64,000 nucleotides of DNA from Spirochaetota bacterium (GCA_023443865.1 JAEZST010000011.1:310001-374000); one strand, 5' to 3'. Positions 1 through 9,434 are shown, counted from the stretch's first letter. The notes: generated from the sequence alone by a model not told the origin. Made by a program: numbers and translations.

Positions 1-2
1 AC

Positions 3-569
3 CGGCTTTTCTCGGCGATAGCGGCCAGCGTACGGGAACACGGCTTCGCGGGCACCACGACGGAACGTATTGCGGAAAAGATGGGGGTCACGAAAAGTTC
101 CCTCTACTTTTACTATCCAACGAAGGAAGCCATGTTCGAGGAGCTCATTCGCGCGGAGCACGAAACCATGCTCGCGCTTTGGTCTCCCCGGATTCGGCTC
201 GGAAAGACCCTCGCCGAGCAACTGTACGCCCTCATGATGGTCCAGACGAATTATCTCTTGCTTCGTCCCGACGTCATGCCGGTATTCAACTGGATACGCT
301 TCGAGACGGTACGGGACAACCACCGCCCGAATTCGCCGGAGCGGGACGAAATTCCGCCCCTGGAGGGAATCCTGATCGGCGACCAGTTCGACGGGGACGG
401 CGAGGAGTCGCGGAAAAGGGCGTTCAGCCTGATAAAGTGGGCGTCGATTATGGCTATCAGCGTGGCGCTGAACGGGGTGAAGAACGCCGACGGGCCCGAA
501 CGGATACGGAACAACGCGCGCCTCGTGTACCGGAGCATGCTCCTGGGCGACAAGGCGCTGAACGAATAA
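3..569 (+). CDS. TetR/AcrR family transcriptional regulator (5' end outside window)
   Basis: The frame is open from base 3 and has no start in view, so the N-terminus lies upstream of the window. The first residues visible fit a TetR helix-turn-helix: a helix ending ASVREHGFAGTTTERIAEKM, then GVTKSSLYFYYPTKEAMFEEL, the usual recognition helix and Tyr-Tyr/Phe turn. The remaining ~140 residues are a helical ligand-binding region without recognisable specificity. The gene ends 27 bp before the TolC-type gene of the efflux operon and points the same way. By family precedent it is probably the local ligand-responsive repressor of that pump; this is inferred from position only. The visible part is 188 residues, close to a full TetR protein, so only a few residues are missing. 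Confidence 0.9.
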   Translation, partial: RLFSAIAASVREHGFAGTTTERIAEKMGVTKSSLYFYYPTKEAMFEELIRAEHETMLALWSPRIRLGKTLAEQLYALMMVQTNYLLLRPDVMPVFNWIRFETVRDNHRPNSPERDEIPPLEGILIGDQFDGDGEESRKRAFSLIKWASIMAISVALNGVKNADGPERIRNNARLVYRSMLLGDKALNE

Positions 570-596
570 AACAGGATGCGGTTTCAAGGAGAACGT

Positions 597-1979
597 ATGA
601 AAAAAATCAAGAAGATCGCCAGGGTTTCCCTGGGAATATGGCTCGTCTTCGGCGCGGGGGCGGCCCTGTCCGGCGAAGAGGCAAAACCAATGACGCTTAC
701 CGTGGACCAGGCCGTGGACCTTGCCCTCGAGAATAATATCCAACTGACCTCGGCGGGCATTGACCTGCGGATGAAGAAGCGCGACGCCGACTTCGCGTGG
801 AACTCCTTCCTCCCGTCGGTCCAGGCCACGGGGACCCTGTTCCGCTCGAACATGAGCGAAATGACGGTCAATAACTACCAGGTCGTGATGGGCTCCTACG
901 TGGTGCCCGTTCCCATGACGGTGGAACTTGAGGAAAAGGACCGCTGGCGGGCCATGGCCGGCCTCTCGGCGACCCTTAACCTGAACATCGCGCTCTTCGA
1001 CGGCCTCAAGGCGACCCGACAGGGCTACGAGGCGGGCGAGATTTCCTGGCTTCAGGCGAAACAGCAAACCGAGCAGAACGTTAAAAAGGCCTTCTACGGC
1101 ATCCTCATCCAGGAGGAAGCCCTTCGCCTCGCCAAGGAAAAGCTGGCCACCAGCGAAGAGCGGCTCCGCCAGGCCCAAACGAATTTCAGGAACGGCCTCG
1201 TGCCGGAACTGGCCTACCTCCAGGCCCAGCTCGGCGTGGAAACCCAAAAGCCCTCGATTAAGGAAAGCGAGCTGGGGCTCACGCAAAACAAGGCCATGTT
1301 CGTCTTCCTCATCGGCTTGCCCATCGGGACCGAGGTGGAGCTCTCCGGATCGATCAACCCGTCAATCAGCGACCTCGACGCGGACGAACTCGTGAAGAAT
1401 CACCTCGCGGACCGACTGGACCTGCAAGCCCTCCGGAAGAATACCGAGCTGCTGAAAACCCAGGTGCGGGCGACCAAATTCCAGCTCTATACCCCGAGCC
1501 TTTCCCTGAGCCAGAGCTTCTCCCCCGCCCTTTCGGCCATCGACGCCGACTGGCTGAACGCGGACAATTGGACCGATTCTTCCGGCGGTTTCAGCGCCAC
1601 CCTCGCCTTCAACCTGACCAACGCGCTTCCCTTCTCCGCGCAGGGGCAAAACCTCCGGGACCTGAAGGATAGCGTCGCGAAGCTCGAACTCACCTGGAAA
1701 CAGGCGGCGGATAACGCCGAACTGGAAATCAGGAACCTGGTTCGCAAGCTGGAGAAGTCCAGCGCGTCGATCGAGGCCATGAACCTCAACGTGAAAATCG
1801 CCCAAAAGGCCTACTCGCTGAGCGAGCAGGGCTACCGGGCCGGTACCGTGGAATGGCTCGACCTGAAAGACGCGGAAAACACCCTCATGCAGGCCCAACT
1901 CGGCTTGCTGAGCGAGGAGTTCACCTACCTCTCCACGCGGCTCGATCTCGAGGCCGCCATCAACGCAAAACTCGACTAA
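597..1979 (+). CDS. TolC-family outer membrane efflux protein
   Basis: Outer-membrane channel subunit of a tripartite RND pump. The start at 597 is chosen because AAGGAG lies about 5 bp upstream and the protein then opens with a basic n-region and signal peptide (MKKIKKIARVSLGIW...). An earlier in-frame ATG at 576 lacks a ribosome site. The mature chain of about 440 residues has the duplicated long-helix pattern of the OEP/TolC family, for example LTVDQAVDLALENNIQL near the N-terminus and a second copy beginning near LKDSVAKLELTWKQAADNA. The next gene is the membrane-fusion protein 15 bp downstream, then the RND permease. Substrate is unknown. The gene order fits export of a hydrophobic compound under the upstream TetR regulator. 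Confidence 0.92.
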   Translation: MKKIKKIARVSLGIWLVFGAGAALSGEEAKPMTLTVDQAVDLALENNIQLTSAGIDLRMKKRDADFAWNSFLPSVQATGTLFRSNMSEMTVNNYQVVMGSYVVPVPMTVELEEKDRWRAMAGLSATLNLNIALFDGLKATRQGYEAGEISWLQAKQQTEQNVKKAFYGILIQEEALRLAKEKLATSEERLRQAQTNFRNGLVPELAYLQAQLGVETQKPSIKESELGLTQNKAMFVFLIGLPIGTEVELSGSINPSISDLDADELVKNHLADRLDLQALRKNTELLKTQVRATKFQLYTPSLSLSQSFSPALSAIDADWLNADNWTDSSGGFSATLAFNLTNALPFSAQGQNLRDLKDSVAKLELTWKQAADNAELEIRNLVRKLEKSSASIEAMNLNVKIAQKAYSLSEQGYRAGTVEWLDLKDAENTLMQAQLGLLSEEFTYLSTRLDLEAAINAKLD

Positions 1980-1994
1980 AAGAAGGAGCGATAC

Positions 1995-2972
1995 ATGAAA
2001 TCAAGCAAATCCGGACTCGGCAAGGCGGGGCTCGCCGTGGCCGTCGCCGCGGCCCTGATCCTGACCCTTTCCGGCTGCAAGCCCAAGGCCGCCGACGACG
2101 CGAAGACCGCCGAGGGCGAGGCTTCCGCGAACGCGGTAAAAACCCTTTTCGCGGTTTCCACCATTGCCGCCGCGCGGGGAGAACTCAAGGATTATCTCGA
2201 ATTCGGCGGCGACGTTTCCGCCAAGACGAACGTGGACGCCCTGCCCGACGCGGCGGGCAAAATCGCGGAAATCCGCGTGTCCGTGGGCGACCGGGTGGAA
2301 AAAAACCAGGTTATCGCCTACGTGGACCCTTCGCGCCCCGGCATGACCTATGAGCTCTCCGCCGTGAAGGCGCCCATCGCGGGCACCGTGACCGCGGTAA
2401 ACGTCGTGGTTGGCTCCATGGTCAGCCAGCAGCTTTCCGTGGCCAAGGTAAGCAAAATAGACGCCCTGCAGATAACCATGAACGTGCCGGAACGCTACGT
2501 GTCAAAGATCAAGCCGAACCAGAGCGCCGAGCTCCGATTCGACGCCTGGCCGGGCACGGTCTTCCCCGCCCGCGTGAGCGAGGTAAGCCCGGTGCTCGAT
2601 TCGACCTCCCGTTCCATGTCCGTGAAGCTGGAGCCCGCCGATAACGACGGCCGCATCAAGGCGGGCATGTTCGCCCGGGTCAAGCTGATCACCGATACCA
2701 GGACCGATATCGTTATCGTTCCCGAAAGCGCGGTGATTACCCGGTACGGCGAGGAATGCGTCTTCGTCGCGGGAACGGACGAATCCGGGCAGGCCGTGGC
2801 AAGGCGCCAGGTCGTGCGGCCCGGAATCAGGGTGGACGATAAAATCGAAATACTCTCGGGCGTAAATCCCGGCGACGAGGTCGTGGCCCGGGGTCAGACC
2901 CTCCTGGAAGAAGGCTCGTACCTGAACGTGGTCAGCCGACTCGAACCCCTTTCCGGATCGGAGAAAAACTGA
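1995..2972 (+). CDS. RND efflux membrane-fusion (periplasmic adaptor) lipoprotein
   Basis: Periplasmic adaptor linking the RND permease to the TolC-type channel. The N-terminus is a lipoprotein signal with lipobox LTLSGC (Cys28), so the mature protein is predicted to be lipid-anchored. The lipoyl/barrel-sandwich halves are visible around residues 75-140 (AGKIAEIRVSVGDRVEKNQV and APIAGTVTAVNVVVGSMV), followed by the beta-barrel (FDAWPGTVFPARVSEVSPV) and membrane-proximal domain (ILSGVNPGDEVVARG). The length of 325 residues is short for the family because the alpha-hairpin is nearly absent, as in several adaptors from non-proteobacteria. The stop codon overlaps the start of the permease gene by one base, indicating translational coupling. 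Confidence 0.92.
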   Translation: MKSSKSGLGKAGLAVAVAAALILTLSGCKPKAADDAKTAEGEASANAVKTLFAVSTIAAARGELKDYLEFGGDVSAKTNVDALPDAAGKIAEIRVSVGDRVEKNQVIAYVDPSRPGMTYELSAVKAPIAGTVTAVNVVVGSMVSQQLSVAKVSKIDALQITMNVPERYVSKIKPNQSAELRFDAWPGTVFPARVSEVSPVLDSTSRSMSVKLEPADNDGRIKAGMFARVKLITDTRTDIVIVPESAVITRYGEECVFVAGTDESGQAVARRQVVRPGIRVDDKIEILSGVNPGDEVVARGQTLLEEGSYLNVVSRLEPLSGSEKN

Positions 2973-5900
2973 TGAGCATAGCAAGAACGGTAGTATCGCG
3001 GCCGACGACGGTCATGATACTCTTCGTGATCCTCACGGCCCTGGGGCTGTACGCGACGAAAGACCTGCCCCTGGACCTATTGCCCGATATCGAGCTGCCC
3101 TACGTGGCGGTCAGTACCACGTACGCGGGCGCGGGTCCCGAAGAGGTCGAAAAAAGGGTTACCCGGCCGCTGGAAAGCGTGCTTTCCGGCGTATCGGGCA
3201 TCGAATACCTCGGTTCCCAGTCCTCCACGAGCTCGAGCCTCGTGTTTATCCAGCTTACGTACGGCAGCAACCTGGACGAGGCAATGAACGACATTCGCGG
3301 CAAGCTGGACTACGTGAAGAGCGTGCTTCCCGAAGACGCCTCCACGCCCATGGTCTATAAAATGGACCCGAACATGATCCCGATCATGAGCTACGCGATC
3401 AGCGGGAACCGCTCCCCCGAGGAGCTCAGGCAGTACGCGAACGACCTGTCGCCCAAGCTCGAGCAGATCAACGGCGTCGCCTCGGCCTACATTCAGGGCG
3501 GCCGCGAAAAGGCCGTCATCGTCGAGATTCCCCGGGACCGCCTGGAAGCCTACAACCTGACCATTACCCAGATCGGCCAGATGATCGGCGCGCAGAATAT
3601 CCAGATAGCGGGCGGCTCGATCACCGAGGGCGACTACAATTACACCATCAGCACGGTGGGCGAATACCGTTCCCTCGAGGACATCAAGGATACGGTTATC
3701 TCCTATAAAACCGCCGGATCGGCCGCCGCGGCCATGGCGGGCGGGCCCATGCAGACCGTTGCCACCGTCCGACTCCGCGATATAGCGGACGTGTACGAGG
3801 GCTACAAGGAAGAAACCTCGCTCTATTACCTGGACGGAAAGGCCTGCGTGCAGATGGCCATCCAGAAGCAGAGCGGAAAGAACTCCGTGCAGACCGCCAA
3901 ACTGGTTAAGGAGAAGATGGCGCAGGTCCTCAAGGACGCGCCGTCCGACATCCAGATCACCGAGACCATGAATACCACCGACATCATCCAGCGCTCGGTC
4001 GATCAGGTTTCCTCAAGCGCGGTTCAGGGGGCGATCTTCGCGATCATCATCCTCTTCCTCTTCCTCCGGAGCTTCCGGACCACGCTGATCATCGGCCTGA
4101 CCATACCGATATCCCTCATCGTCACCCTGGGCGTCATGTACTTCTCGGGAATGACGCTGAATATCATGACCCTCGCGGGCTTGGCCCTCGGCGTCGGAAT
4201 GCTCGTGGACAACTCCATCGTTATCCTGGAAAACATCTATACGTACCGGGAAAAGGGCGCGAAGCCGAAGGCCGCCGCCATTCTCGGCTCTTCCGAAATG
4301 CTCATGGCCATTACCGCCTCCACGTTGACCACGATCTGCGTGTTCCTGCCCCTGATCATGTACAAGAGCCAACTCGGCGTAATCGGGGAGATCTTCCAGG
4401 GCCTCGCGTTCACCGTGGTGATCTCCCTGGTATGTTCCTTGGTCGTGGCCGTGGTGCTCGTCCCGGTGCTTTCCAGCAAGTACTTCAAGATTTCCACCAA
4501 GCAGGACCGCGCGATCGGCGGCGTTCTCGGCAAGCTAAACGCCGCCTTCGACCGCTTCTTCGACGCCCTCGACAACGCCTATTCCAAGGCGGTCCGCGCG
4601 GTGATCAAGCACAAGTTCGCCACCGTCGGCGTCATATTCGCCTTATTCGTGGGCAGTCTCGCCATGATCCCGGTGCTCGGCTTCGTGTACATGCCCGCCT
4701 CCGCCGCCGACTCGGTGGTGGTAGACGTGAGCCTGCCCGTGGGAACCAAACTGGAAACCACCGAGACGGTGCTCCACCAGCTCGAGGCCTTCGTGAAATC
4801 GGAGGTCAAGGGTTACAAGGACATTTCCGTGCTCGCCGGCACCTCGGGCAATTTCGGCCTCGGCGCGGCCAGCTCCTACACGGGCCAGATCACGATCAAC
4901 CTGCCGCCCCTGAAGGACCGGATCGACAGCGAGGACCAGATCAAGGAAAAGCTCCGGGCCCATTTCGACGAGATACCCGGGGCGACCGTTTCCTTCGGCT
5001 CCTCGGGCGGCATGAGCGTGGGCGGCGGCTCTTCAGCGGTGAACATATCGGTAAAGAGCGAGGACCTTGACAAGGCAAAGGCCACCGCCTACGCGATCCG
5101 CGACCTGCTTAAGGAGCGGGCGGCGGACTCCGTGACCGACCCGCAAATTTCCATGAAGGAAGGGCTCCCCCAGGTCAATATCGTGATTGACCGCGAAAAG
5201 CTCTACAGCCTCGGGCTCAACGTGTATACCGTCGGGCAGGAAATCCGCGCGAACATCGCGGGAACCACGGCCTCGCGCTACCGCTCGGGAGGCGAGGAAA
5301 CGGATATCGTGCTCATGCTGGCCGACGCGGACAAGACCCAGCTCGCCGACCTGGAGCGGATCTTCGTGACCACGGCCCAGGGGCAGCGCATTCCCGTATC
5401 GAGCTTCGCGCATTACGAGGAAGGCGTGTCGCCCATCAGCATATCCCGCGAGGACCAGAGCCGCATTATAAGCGTGACCGCCGGCTCCAAGCCGGGGGCG
5501 TCCATTACCGACGTTCAGAAAAACGTCGAGTCCCTCGTCCAGGCCAACATACCCTCGGACCCGGACGTACGGATCGAGTACGGCGGAGACTACGAGGACC
5601 TGATGAAGGCGATAAAGCAGTTCGTGGTAATTATCCTGATGGCGATTATCCTGGTGTTCGCGGTCATGGCGAGCCAGTTCGAGTCGCTCCTGGACCCGTT
5701 CATCGTGCTCTTTACCCTGCCCCTCACCATCATCGGCATCGTCCTGCTCTCGATGATCATGGGCGATACGCTGAGCGTGCTTACCGCGGTGGGACTGCTC
5801 ATCCTGGTCGGCATTATCGTGAATAACGGCATCGTTCTCGTGGACTACACGAATCTCCTGCGAAAGCGGGGCTACAACCTGGTGGACGCCTGCGCCGAGG

Positions 5901-6178
5901 CCGCGAGAAGCCGGCTCAGGCCCATTCTCATGACCACCCTCACGACCGTGCTCGGGCTCACGCCCATGGCGTTCTTCCCCGGGGAAGGCTCCGAAATGGT
6001 CATGCCCATCGGCCGGACCGTGCTCGGCGGCCTTTCCTTCGGCACCATGATGACGCTGTTCCTCATGCCCGTTCTCTACTTTATCTTTAACCGCCTTCGC
6101 GAGAAGCGCGAGGAAAAGAATCGGCTCAAGCTGGAGCGAAAGCAGGCCCTGCTGGCCGGCGCGGGAGGTAACGCATGA
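2972..6178 (+). CDS. RND multidrug efflux permease (AcrB/HAE1 family)
   Basis: Inner-membrane proton-driven exporter of 1068 residues, full length for the hydrophobe/amphiphile RND family. It begins with the canonical TM1 plus porter entry (VVSRPTTVMILFVILTALG, then PEEVEKRVTRPLE). Two sets of six membrane segments are visible: one around residues 350-560, including GLALGVGMLVDNSIVILENI with the conserved TM4 aspartates, and one around 880-1040, including VGLLILVGIIVNNGIVLVDY. The two large periplasmic porter/docking regions lie between them. It starts inside the stop codon of the adaptor gene and ends overlapping the next small gene by 4 bp, so the pump and that small protein are co-translated. 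Substrate specificity cannot be read from the sequence. Confidence 0.96.
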   Translation: MSIARTVVSRPTTVMILFVILTALGLYATKDLPLDLLPDIELPYVAVSTTYAGAGPEEVEKRVTRPLESVLSGVSGIEYLGSQSSTSSSLVFIQLTYGSNLDEAMNDIRGKLDYVKSVLPEDASTPMVYKMDPNMIPIMSYAISGNRSPEELRQYANDLSPKLEQINGVASAYIQGGREKAVIVEIPRDRLEAYNLTITQIGQMIGAQNIQIAGGSITEGDYNYTISTVGEYRSLEDIKDTVISYKTAGSAAAAMAGGPMQTVATVRLRDIADVYEGYKEETSLYYLDGKACVQMAIQKQSGKNSVQTAKLVKEKMAQVLKDAPSDIQITETMNTTDIIQRSVDQVSSSAVQGAIFAIIILFLFLRSFRTTLIIGLTIPISLIVTLGVMYFSGMTLNIMTLAGLALGVGMLVDNSIVILENIYTYREKGAKPKAAAILGSSEMLMAITASTLTTICVFLPLIMYKSQLGVIGEIFQGLAFTVVISLVCSLVVAVVLVPVLSSKYFKISTKQDRAIGGVLGKLNAAFDRFFDALDNAYSKAVRAVIKHKFATVGVIFALFVGSLAMIPVLGFVYMPASAADSVVVDVSLPVGTKLETTETVLHQLEAFVKSEVKGYKDISVLAGTSGNFGLGAASSYTGQITINLPPLKDRIDSEDQIKEKLRAHFDEIPGATVSFGSSGGMSVGGGSSAVNISVKSEDLDKAKATAYAIRDLLKERAADSVTDPQISMKEGLPQVNIVIDREKLYSLGLNVYTVGQEIRANIAGTTASRYRSGGEETDIVLMLADADKTQLADLERIFVTTAQGQRIPVSSFAHYEEGVSPISISREDQSRIISVTAGSKPGASITDVQKNVESLVQANIPSDPDVRIEYGGDYEDLMKAIKQFVVIILMAIILVFAVMASQFESLLDPFIVLFTLPLTIIGIVLLSMIMGDTLSVLTAVGLLILVGIIVNNGIVLVDYTNLLRKRGYNLVDACAEAARSRLRPILMTTLTTVLGLTPMAFFPGEGSEMVMPIGRTVLGGLSFGTMMTLFLMPVLYFIFNRLREKREEKNRLKLERKQALLAGAGGNA

Positions 6179-6456
6179 ACCGCATAGAAATCATTTACAG
6201 TCAGCCCCTTGAAGAGGACATATTCGCCTCGATCAAGGGCATTCCCGAGGCGAAATTCTTCACCGTGGTCCCGGGGGTGCGCGGCCAGGGCTTCTCGGTA
6301 CCCAAAATGGGCGATCCCGTGTGGCCCGAGGTGAATAACCTGATGCTGATCTACTGCGAGTCCGACGAGGCCGCAGAGGCGATAGAGCGGGGCGTGGACA
6401 CGGTGCGGCAGCGCTACCCCAACGAGGGGCTCGCGTTCTTTCGCATGAAGGGTTAA
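6175..6456 (+). CDS. PG0541-family transporter-associated protein (PII-like fold)
   Basis: A 93-residue soluble protein beginning MNRIEIIYSQPLEEDIFASI, with a conserved GVRGQGFSVPKMGDPVWPE loop and a beta-alpha-beta pattern. It resembles the small PG0541 proteins found beside RND pumps in Bacteroidetes, Chlorobi and spirochaetes. That family is reported as PII-like in fold; its function is not established, but a regulatory or trimeric partner role at the cytoplasmic face of the transporter is plausible. The start ATG overlaps the permease stop (ATGA), so stoichiometric coupling with the pump is likely. A strong Rho-independent terminator follows 23 bp later. The family assignment is from memory of the motif and its context. 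Confidence 0.75.
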   Translation: MNRIEIIYSQPLEEDIFASIKGIPEAKFFTVVPGVRGQGFSVPKMGDPVWPEVNNLMLIYCESDEAAEAIERGVDTVRQRYPNEGLAFFRMKG

Positions 6457-6478
6457 GGCCGAAAGGCCCGATACGAAA

Positions 6479-6515
6479 AGCGCCCGCCGGGCAATCCGGG
6501 CGGGCGCTTTTTTTT
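6479..6515 (+). terminator. Rho-independent terminator of the efflux operon
   Basis: A perfect 10-bp GC-rich stem (AGCGCCCGCC at 6479-6488 with GGCGGGCGCT at 6499-6508), extendable by two inner pairs, is followed by a run of eight T from 6508. It closes the TolC/MFP/RND/PG0541 operon and also lies just past the end of the leftward Nudix gene. Confidence 0.9.
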
Positions 6516-6532
6516 ATTATTATTTGCCTGGG

Positions 6533-7087
6533 CTAGAAGGGCAGCCAAACGCCCTCGGCGGATTCCCTGTCGCGTAGGGCCTTCCACGCCCTGAGCGCCT
6601 GGCGCGCGGATTCGAACGCGATGGGCGCGGTTTCGATCTCGTCGCCCATGATAATGTGAAAGGCGGCCACTTCCGAATAATCCGGCCGAACCTTTTCGAG
6701 GCCCCCCTCCACGCGGGCGCGAAAATAGAAATCGCAGGTTTTATAGGTAACGTTTTTATACTCGTACTCGTTCGGCCAAGACCCCACGAAGGAGAGATCC
6801 GTAACCTCCAGCGAGGTTTCCTCCCTGCATTCGCGGATCGCCGCGTCTTCCGCCCGCTCGTCCGGGTCCACGAAACCGCCGGGGAGGGCCAGCATGCCCA
6901 TGGCCGGGTCGCGATTGCGCACCAGCATCAGTACGCCGCCTTCCATCTCGACGATGACGCTCGCCGAGGTGGCAACGTTGTGGAAATACGTAAAAAGGCA
7001 TACCGGGCAATACCAGAATTTGCGTTCCCGGTATTGATATCCGATGGAACCGCAGCGGGGGCAGTATTTGAGCGTCGCGGGTTTCAC
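6533..7087 (-). CDS. Nudix hydrolase with N-terminal zinc ribbon
   Basis: 184 residues in two parts. Residues 8-30 carry two CxxC pairs (YCPRCGSIGY and YCPVCLF), a zinc ribbon of the NudC/NADH-pyrophosphatase type. The Nudix box follows at about residues 72-95 (GGFVDPDERAEDAAIREC then REET), with the usual final Gly replaced by Ser. Nudix enzymes hydrolyse nucleoside diphosphates linked to another moiety; with a zinc ribbon, NAD(H)-type or nucleotide-sugar substrates are candidates but not proven. The start is GTG at 7087, because the only nearby ATG reads straight into a stop. It lies 13 bp after the ECF energizer gene on the same strand, so the two are probably cotranscribed. A NAD link would suit the NAD biosynthesis operon 4 kb away, but that is inference. 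Confidence 0.85.
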   Translation of the reverse strand: MKPATLKYCPRCGSIGYQYRERKFWYCPVCLFTYFHNVATSASVIVEMEGGVLMLVRNRDPAMGMLALPGGFVDPDERAEDAAIRECREETSLEVTDLSFVGSWPNEYEYKNVTYKTCDFYFRARVEGGLEKVRPDYSEVAAFHIIMGDEIETAPIAFESARQALRAWKALRDRESAEGVWLPF

Positions 7088-7100
7088 AGGCTGACCATCC

Positions 7101-9335
7101 TTACAAGCGCGAGAGAACGATGATAATCGCCGCCGCGACGGGCGCGGCTATCAAAAGTATACGCTCCGCCATTCCCGATTTCCATAGGAGAAAACGCGAA
7201 TTCTTGCCGGTTCCGTAATACCGCGCGTGAATGGCCTCGGCCAGGCGCTCCGAGCGCGTCAGGGTCCGGAGCATGAGGGGAACGAAGAGGGAGGCGGCCG
7301 AACCCACGGCGTCGATAAGCCCCCGCCGGCGCGAAGGGGCGGAACCGCCCCGGACCAGCCGGGCCGTGGCGATTCTGGCCGCCTCGCCGTAGAGGAGGGG
7401 GATAAACCGGAAAACGATGCCGGCCACGAGCGAAAGGTCCCGCGCCGGGACGCCCAACAGCCGAAGGGGCGAGAAAAAGTCCTCTATGCCGTACATGATT
7501 TCCGTGTGTGACGTGACGGCGACGAAGGCGGAAAGATAGCCGTAGAGGGCGGCGAACCGGAGGCTAAAGTCGATAATGTAGGCGATATCGCGAAAAAAGA
7601 GGTACTGCACGAGGCCGAGGAGCACGAGCCAGGGAACTACCCGCGCGAGGCCCTTCAGGAAGCGCCCGAACGGGAGTCGGGCAAATAGGACGAGGCACGG
7701 GGAAAGGGCCGCGAGAAGCCAAAGCGCCGGGCCGCCTCCCGACGCGAGGGTCGCCGCCGCGAGGGAAAGGAATACGACGAATTTCCCCAGGGGCGTCAGG
7801 CGATGGACCGGGGAAGCCGATTCGGTTTGATACCCGGCCTCGCCCGCGCGAAGCCGCTCCAGGGCGCGAAGCTCGCGGTCGACGGCCCTGTCGGGCCCGT
7901 TGCGCGCCGCGCCGCTTTCGGCCCTGCCGGTTTGCCGCGCCGTACGATCCGTATCCGGCCCCGCGGGAGCGGGCAACTGGATATGCCGGTCGGCGATTTC
8001 GCGCTCGTTTTCACGGGTGGCGGTAAAAACCACCGCCTTCCCGGCGTCTTTCAGGGCGAGAATCAGCGCGGAAAATTGCCCGCGGCTTCTGGCGTCCAGC
8101 GCCGAAAAGGGCTCGTCCAGGAGAACCACGGGCGCGTCCATGGCGATAATGCCGGCGAGGGCTGCCTTGCGCCGCTCGCCCCCGGAGAGGGAAAAGGTAC
8201 GGCGGTCCGCGAAGGCCTCAAAGGGGAGGCCCGCGAGATTCATGGACTCGCGGACCCGGCCGCGGAGGGAATCGCCGGCAAGGCCCGCGTTTTTCGGCCC
8301 CCAGGCCACGTCGTCGGCGACGAATTCCGCGAAAAGGCTCGATTCGCTTTCCTGAACCGCCAAGGCGGCGCGGGAACGGGGAGAAAGGCCGCCGGAAGCG
8401 GTGACCGTTCCCGATTCGGGCGTCCGAAGCCCGGCGAGCAATTCCAAAAGGAGCGTTTTTCCGGAGCCCGATTCCCCGGATATCGCCGTTACCGTGCCGG
8501 GATACAGGTCCAGCGATACGCCAGAAAGGGGGCCATAGGATAAATTCCGGCAGGAAAGCGCCGGCTCGCCGTCTATCGCCGATTCGGCGCCGCGCCGGGA
8601 GTTCGGGCGAGACGCGGGGGCGAAGGCGAGGCCCAGTCGTACCAGGTCATCGGCGGGAAGGGACAGCAAGGCCTCCGGCTCGCCGTCAAAGGCCACCCGT
8701 CCGTCTTCCAGGGCGATCGCCCGGTCCGCGCGGGCCGCCTCGTCCAGATCGTGGGTAATGTGGAGTATGGTTATGCCCGAATCCCTCAGCCGGTCCAGAT
8801 AGCCGAGAAAGCTTTTCCGGGCCGTCTCCCCGAGCATGGAAGTCGGCTCGTCGAGGACGAGGAAGGCCGGGGAGAGGGCGTCCACGGAGGCCAGGGCAAG
8901 ATGCTGCTTTCGGCCCGTGGGCAAGGCGGCGGTTGGGTTGGCCTGAAGCCCGTCCAGGCCGAATTGGGCGATGGCGGAAGACACGGCCGATTCCATGTCC
9001 GAGCGGGCCAGCCCGAGGTTCTCGGGCCCGAAGGCGATGTCCAGTTCCACCGATTCCGCGACGATTTGGTCTCCCGGAGACTGGAATACCATGCCGACGG
9101 GCACGCGAAAGGGGGCCTTCGCGGGAGCGAGACTGATTGAACCGGAATCGGGAGAAAGCAAGCCGGCGACGAGCCGGGCGAGGGTACTTTTACCGGAGCC
9201 GTTCGCGCCCAGCAAGGCCACGTATTCCCCGGCGGCGACCGTAAAGCCGACTCCGTCCACGGCGGGTTTTGCCGCCGAAGGATAGCGGTACGAGAGTCCC
9301 GATACCGCGAGCAGTGCGTCCGTTCCGTCGCTCAT
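7101..9335 (-). CDS. ECF transporter energizer: fused ATPase-ATPase-EcfT
   Basis: A 744-residue single chain joining both ECF ATPases and the transmembrane coupling subunit. Domain 1 (about 8-235) has Walker A GANGSGKST at 43-51, Q-loop FQSPGDQ, Walker B LVLDEPTS and H-loop ITHDL, but its signature is LPTGR (138-142) instead of LSGGQ and its D-loop is altered (SMLGE). Domain 2 (about 258-450) has Walker A GESGSGKT at 287-294, an intact LSGGE at 382-386 and DEPFSALD, but the H-loop histidine is missing (FTATREN). Residues ~510-744 are the EcfT membrane domain with five or so hydrophobic segments. The pair therefore has one consensus and one degenerate ATP site. Its partner S component is probably the one at 11167, given the shared neighbourhood. 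Confidence 0.92.
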   Translation of the reverse strand: MSDGTDALLAVSGLSYRYPSAAKPAVDGVGFTVAAGEYVALLGANGSGKSTLARLVAGLLSPDSGSISLAPAKAPFRVPVGMVFQSPGDQIVAESVELDIAFGPENLGLARSDMESAVSSAIAQFGLDGLQANPTAALPTGRKQHLALASVDALSPAFLVLDEPTSMLGETARKSFLGYLDRLRDSGITILHITHDLDEAARADRAIALEDGRVAFDGEPEALLSLPADDLVRLGLAFAPASRPNSRRGAESAIDGEPALSCRNLSYGPLSGVSLDLYPGTVTAISGESGSGKTLLLELLAGLRTPESGTVTASGGLSPRSRAALAVQESESSLFAEFVADDVAWGPKNAGLAGDSLRGRVRESMNLAGLPFEAFADRRTFSLSGGERRKAALAGIIAMDAPVVLLDEPFSALDARSRGQFSALILALKDAGKAVVFTATRENEREIADRHIQLPAPAGPDTDRTARQTGRAESGAARNGPDRAVDRELRALERLRAGEAGYQTESASPVHRLTPLGKFVVFLSLAAATLASGGGPALWLLAALSPCLVLFARLPFGRFLKGLARVVPWLVLLGLVQYLFFRDIAYIIDFSLRFAALYGYLSAFVAVTSHTEIMYGIEDFFSPLRLLGVPARDLSLVAGIVFRFIPLLYGEAARIATARLVRGGSAPSRRRGLIDAVGSAASLFVPLMLRTLTRSERLAEAIHARYYGTGKNSRFLLWKSGMAERILLIAAPVAAAIIIVLSRL

Positions 9336-9434
9336 TGGCGTTTTCCCCCTGAAAAGCGAGTATAGACAAAATAAAGCCGAAACCCAATAGATTTTTCGCG
9401 TTTAGCGAGTACTATGTAAGGTATGCGTATTATC

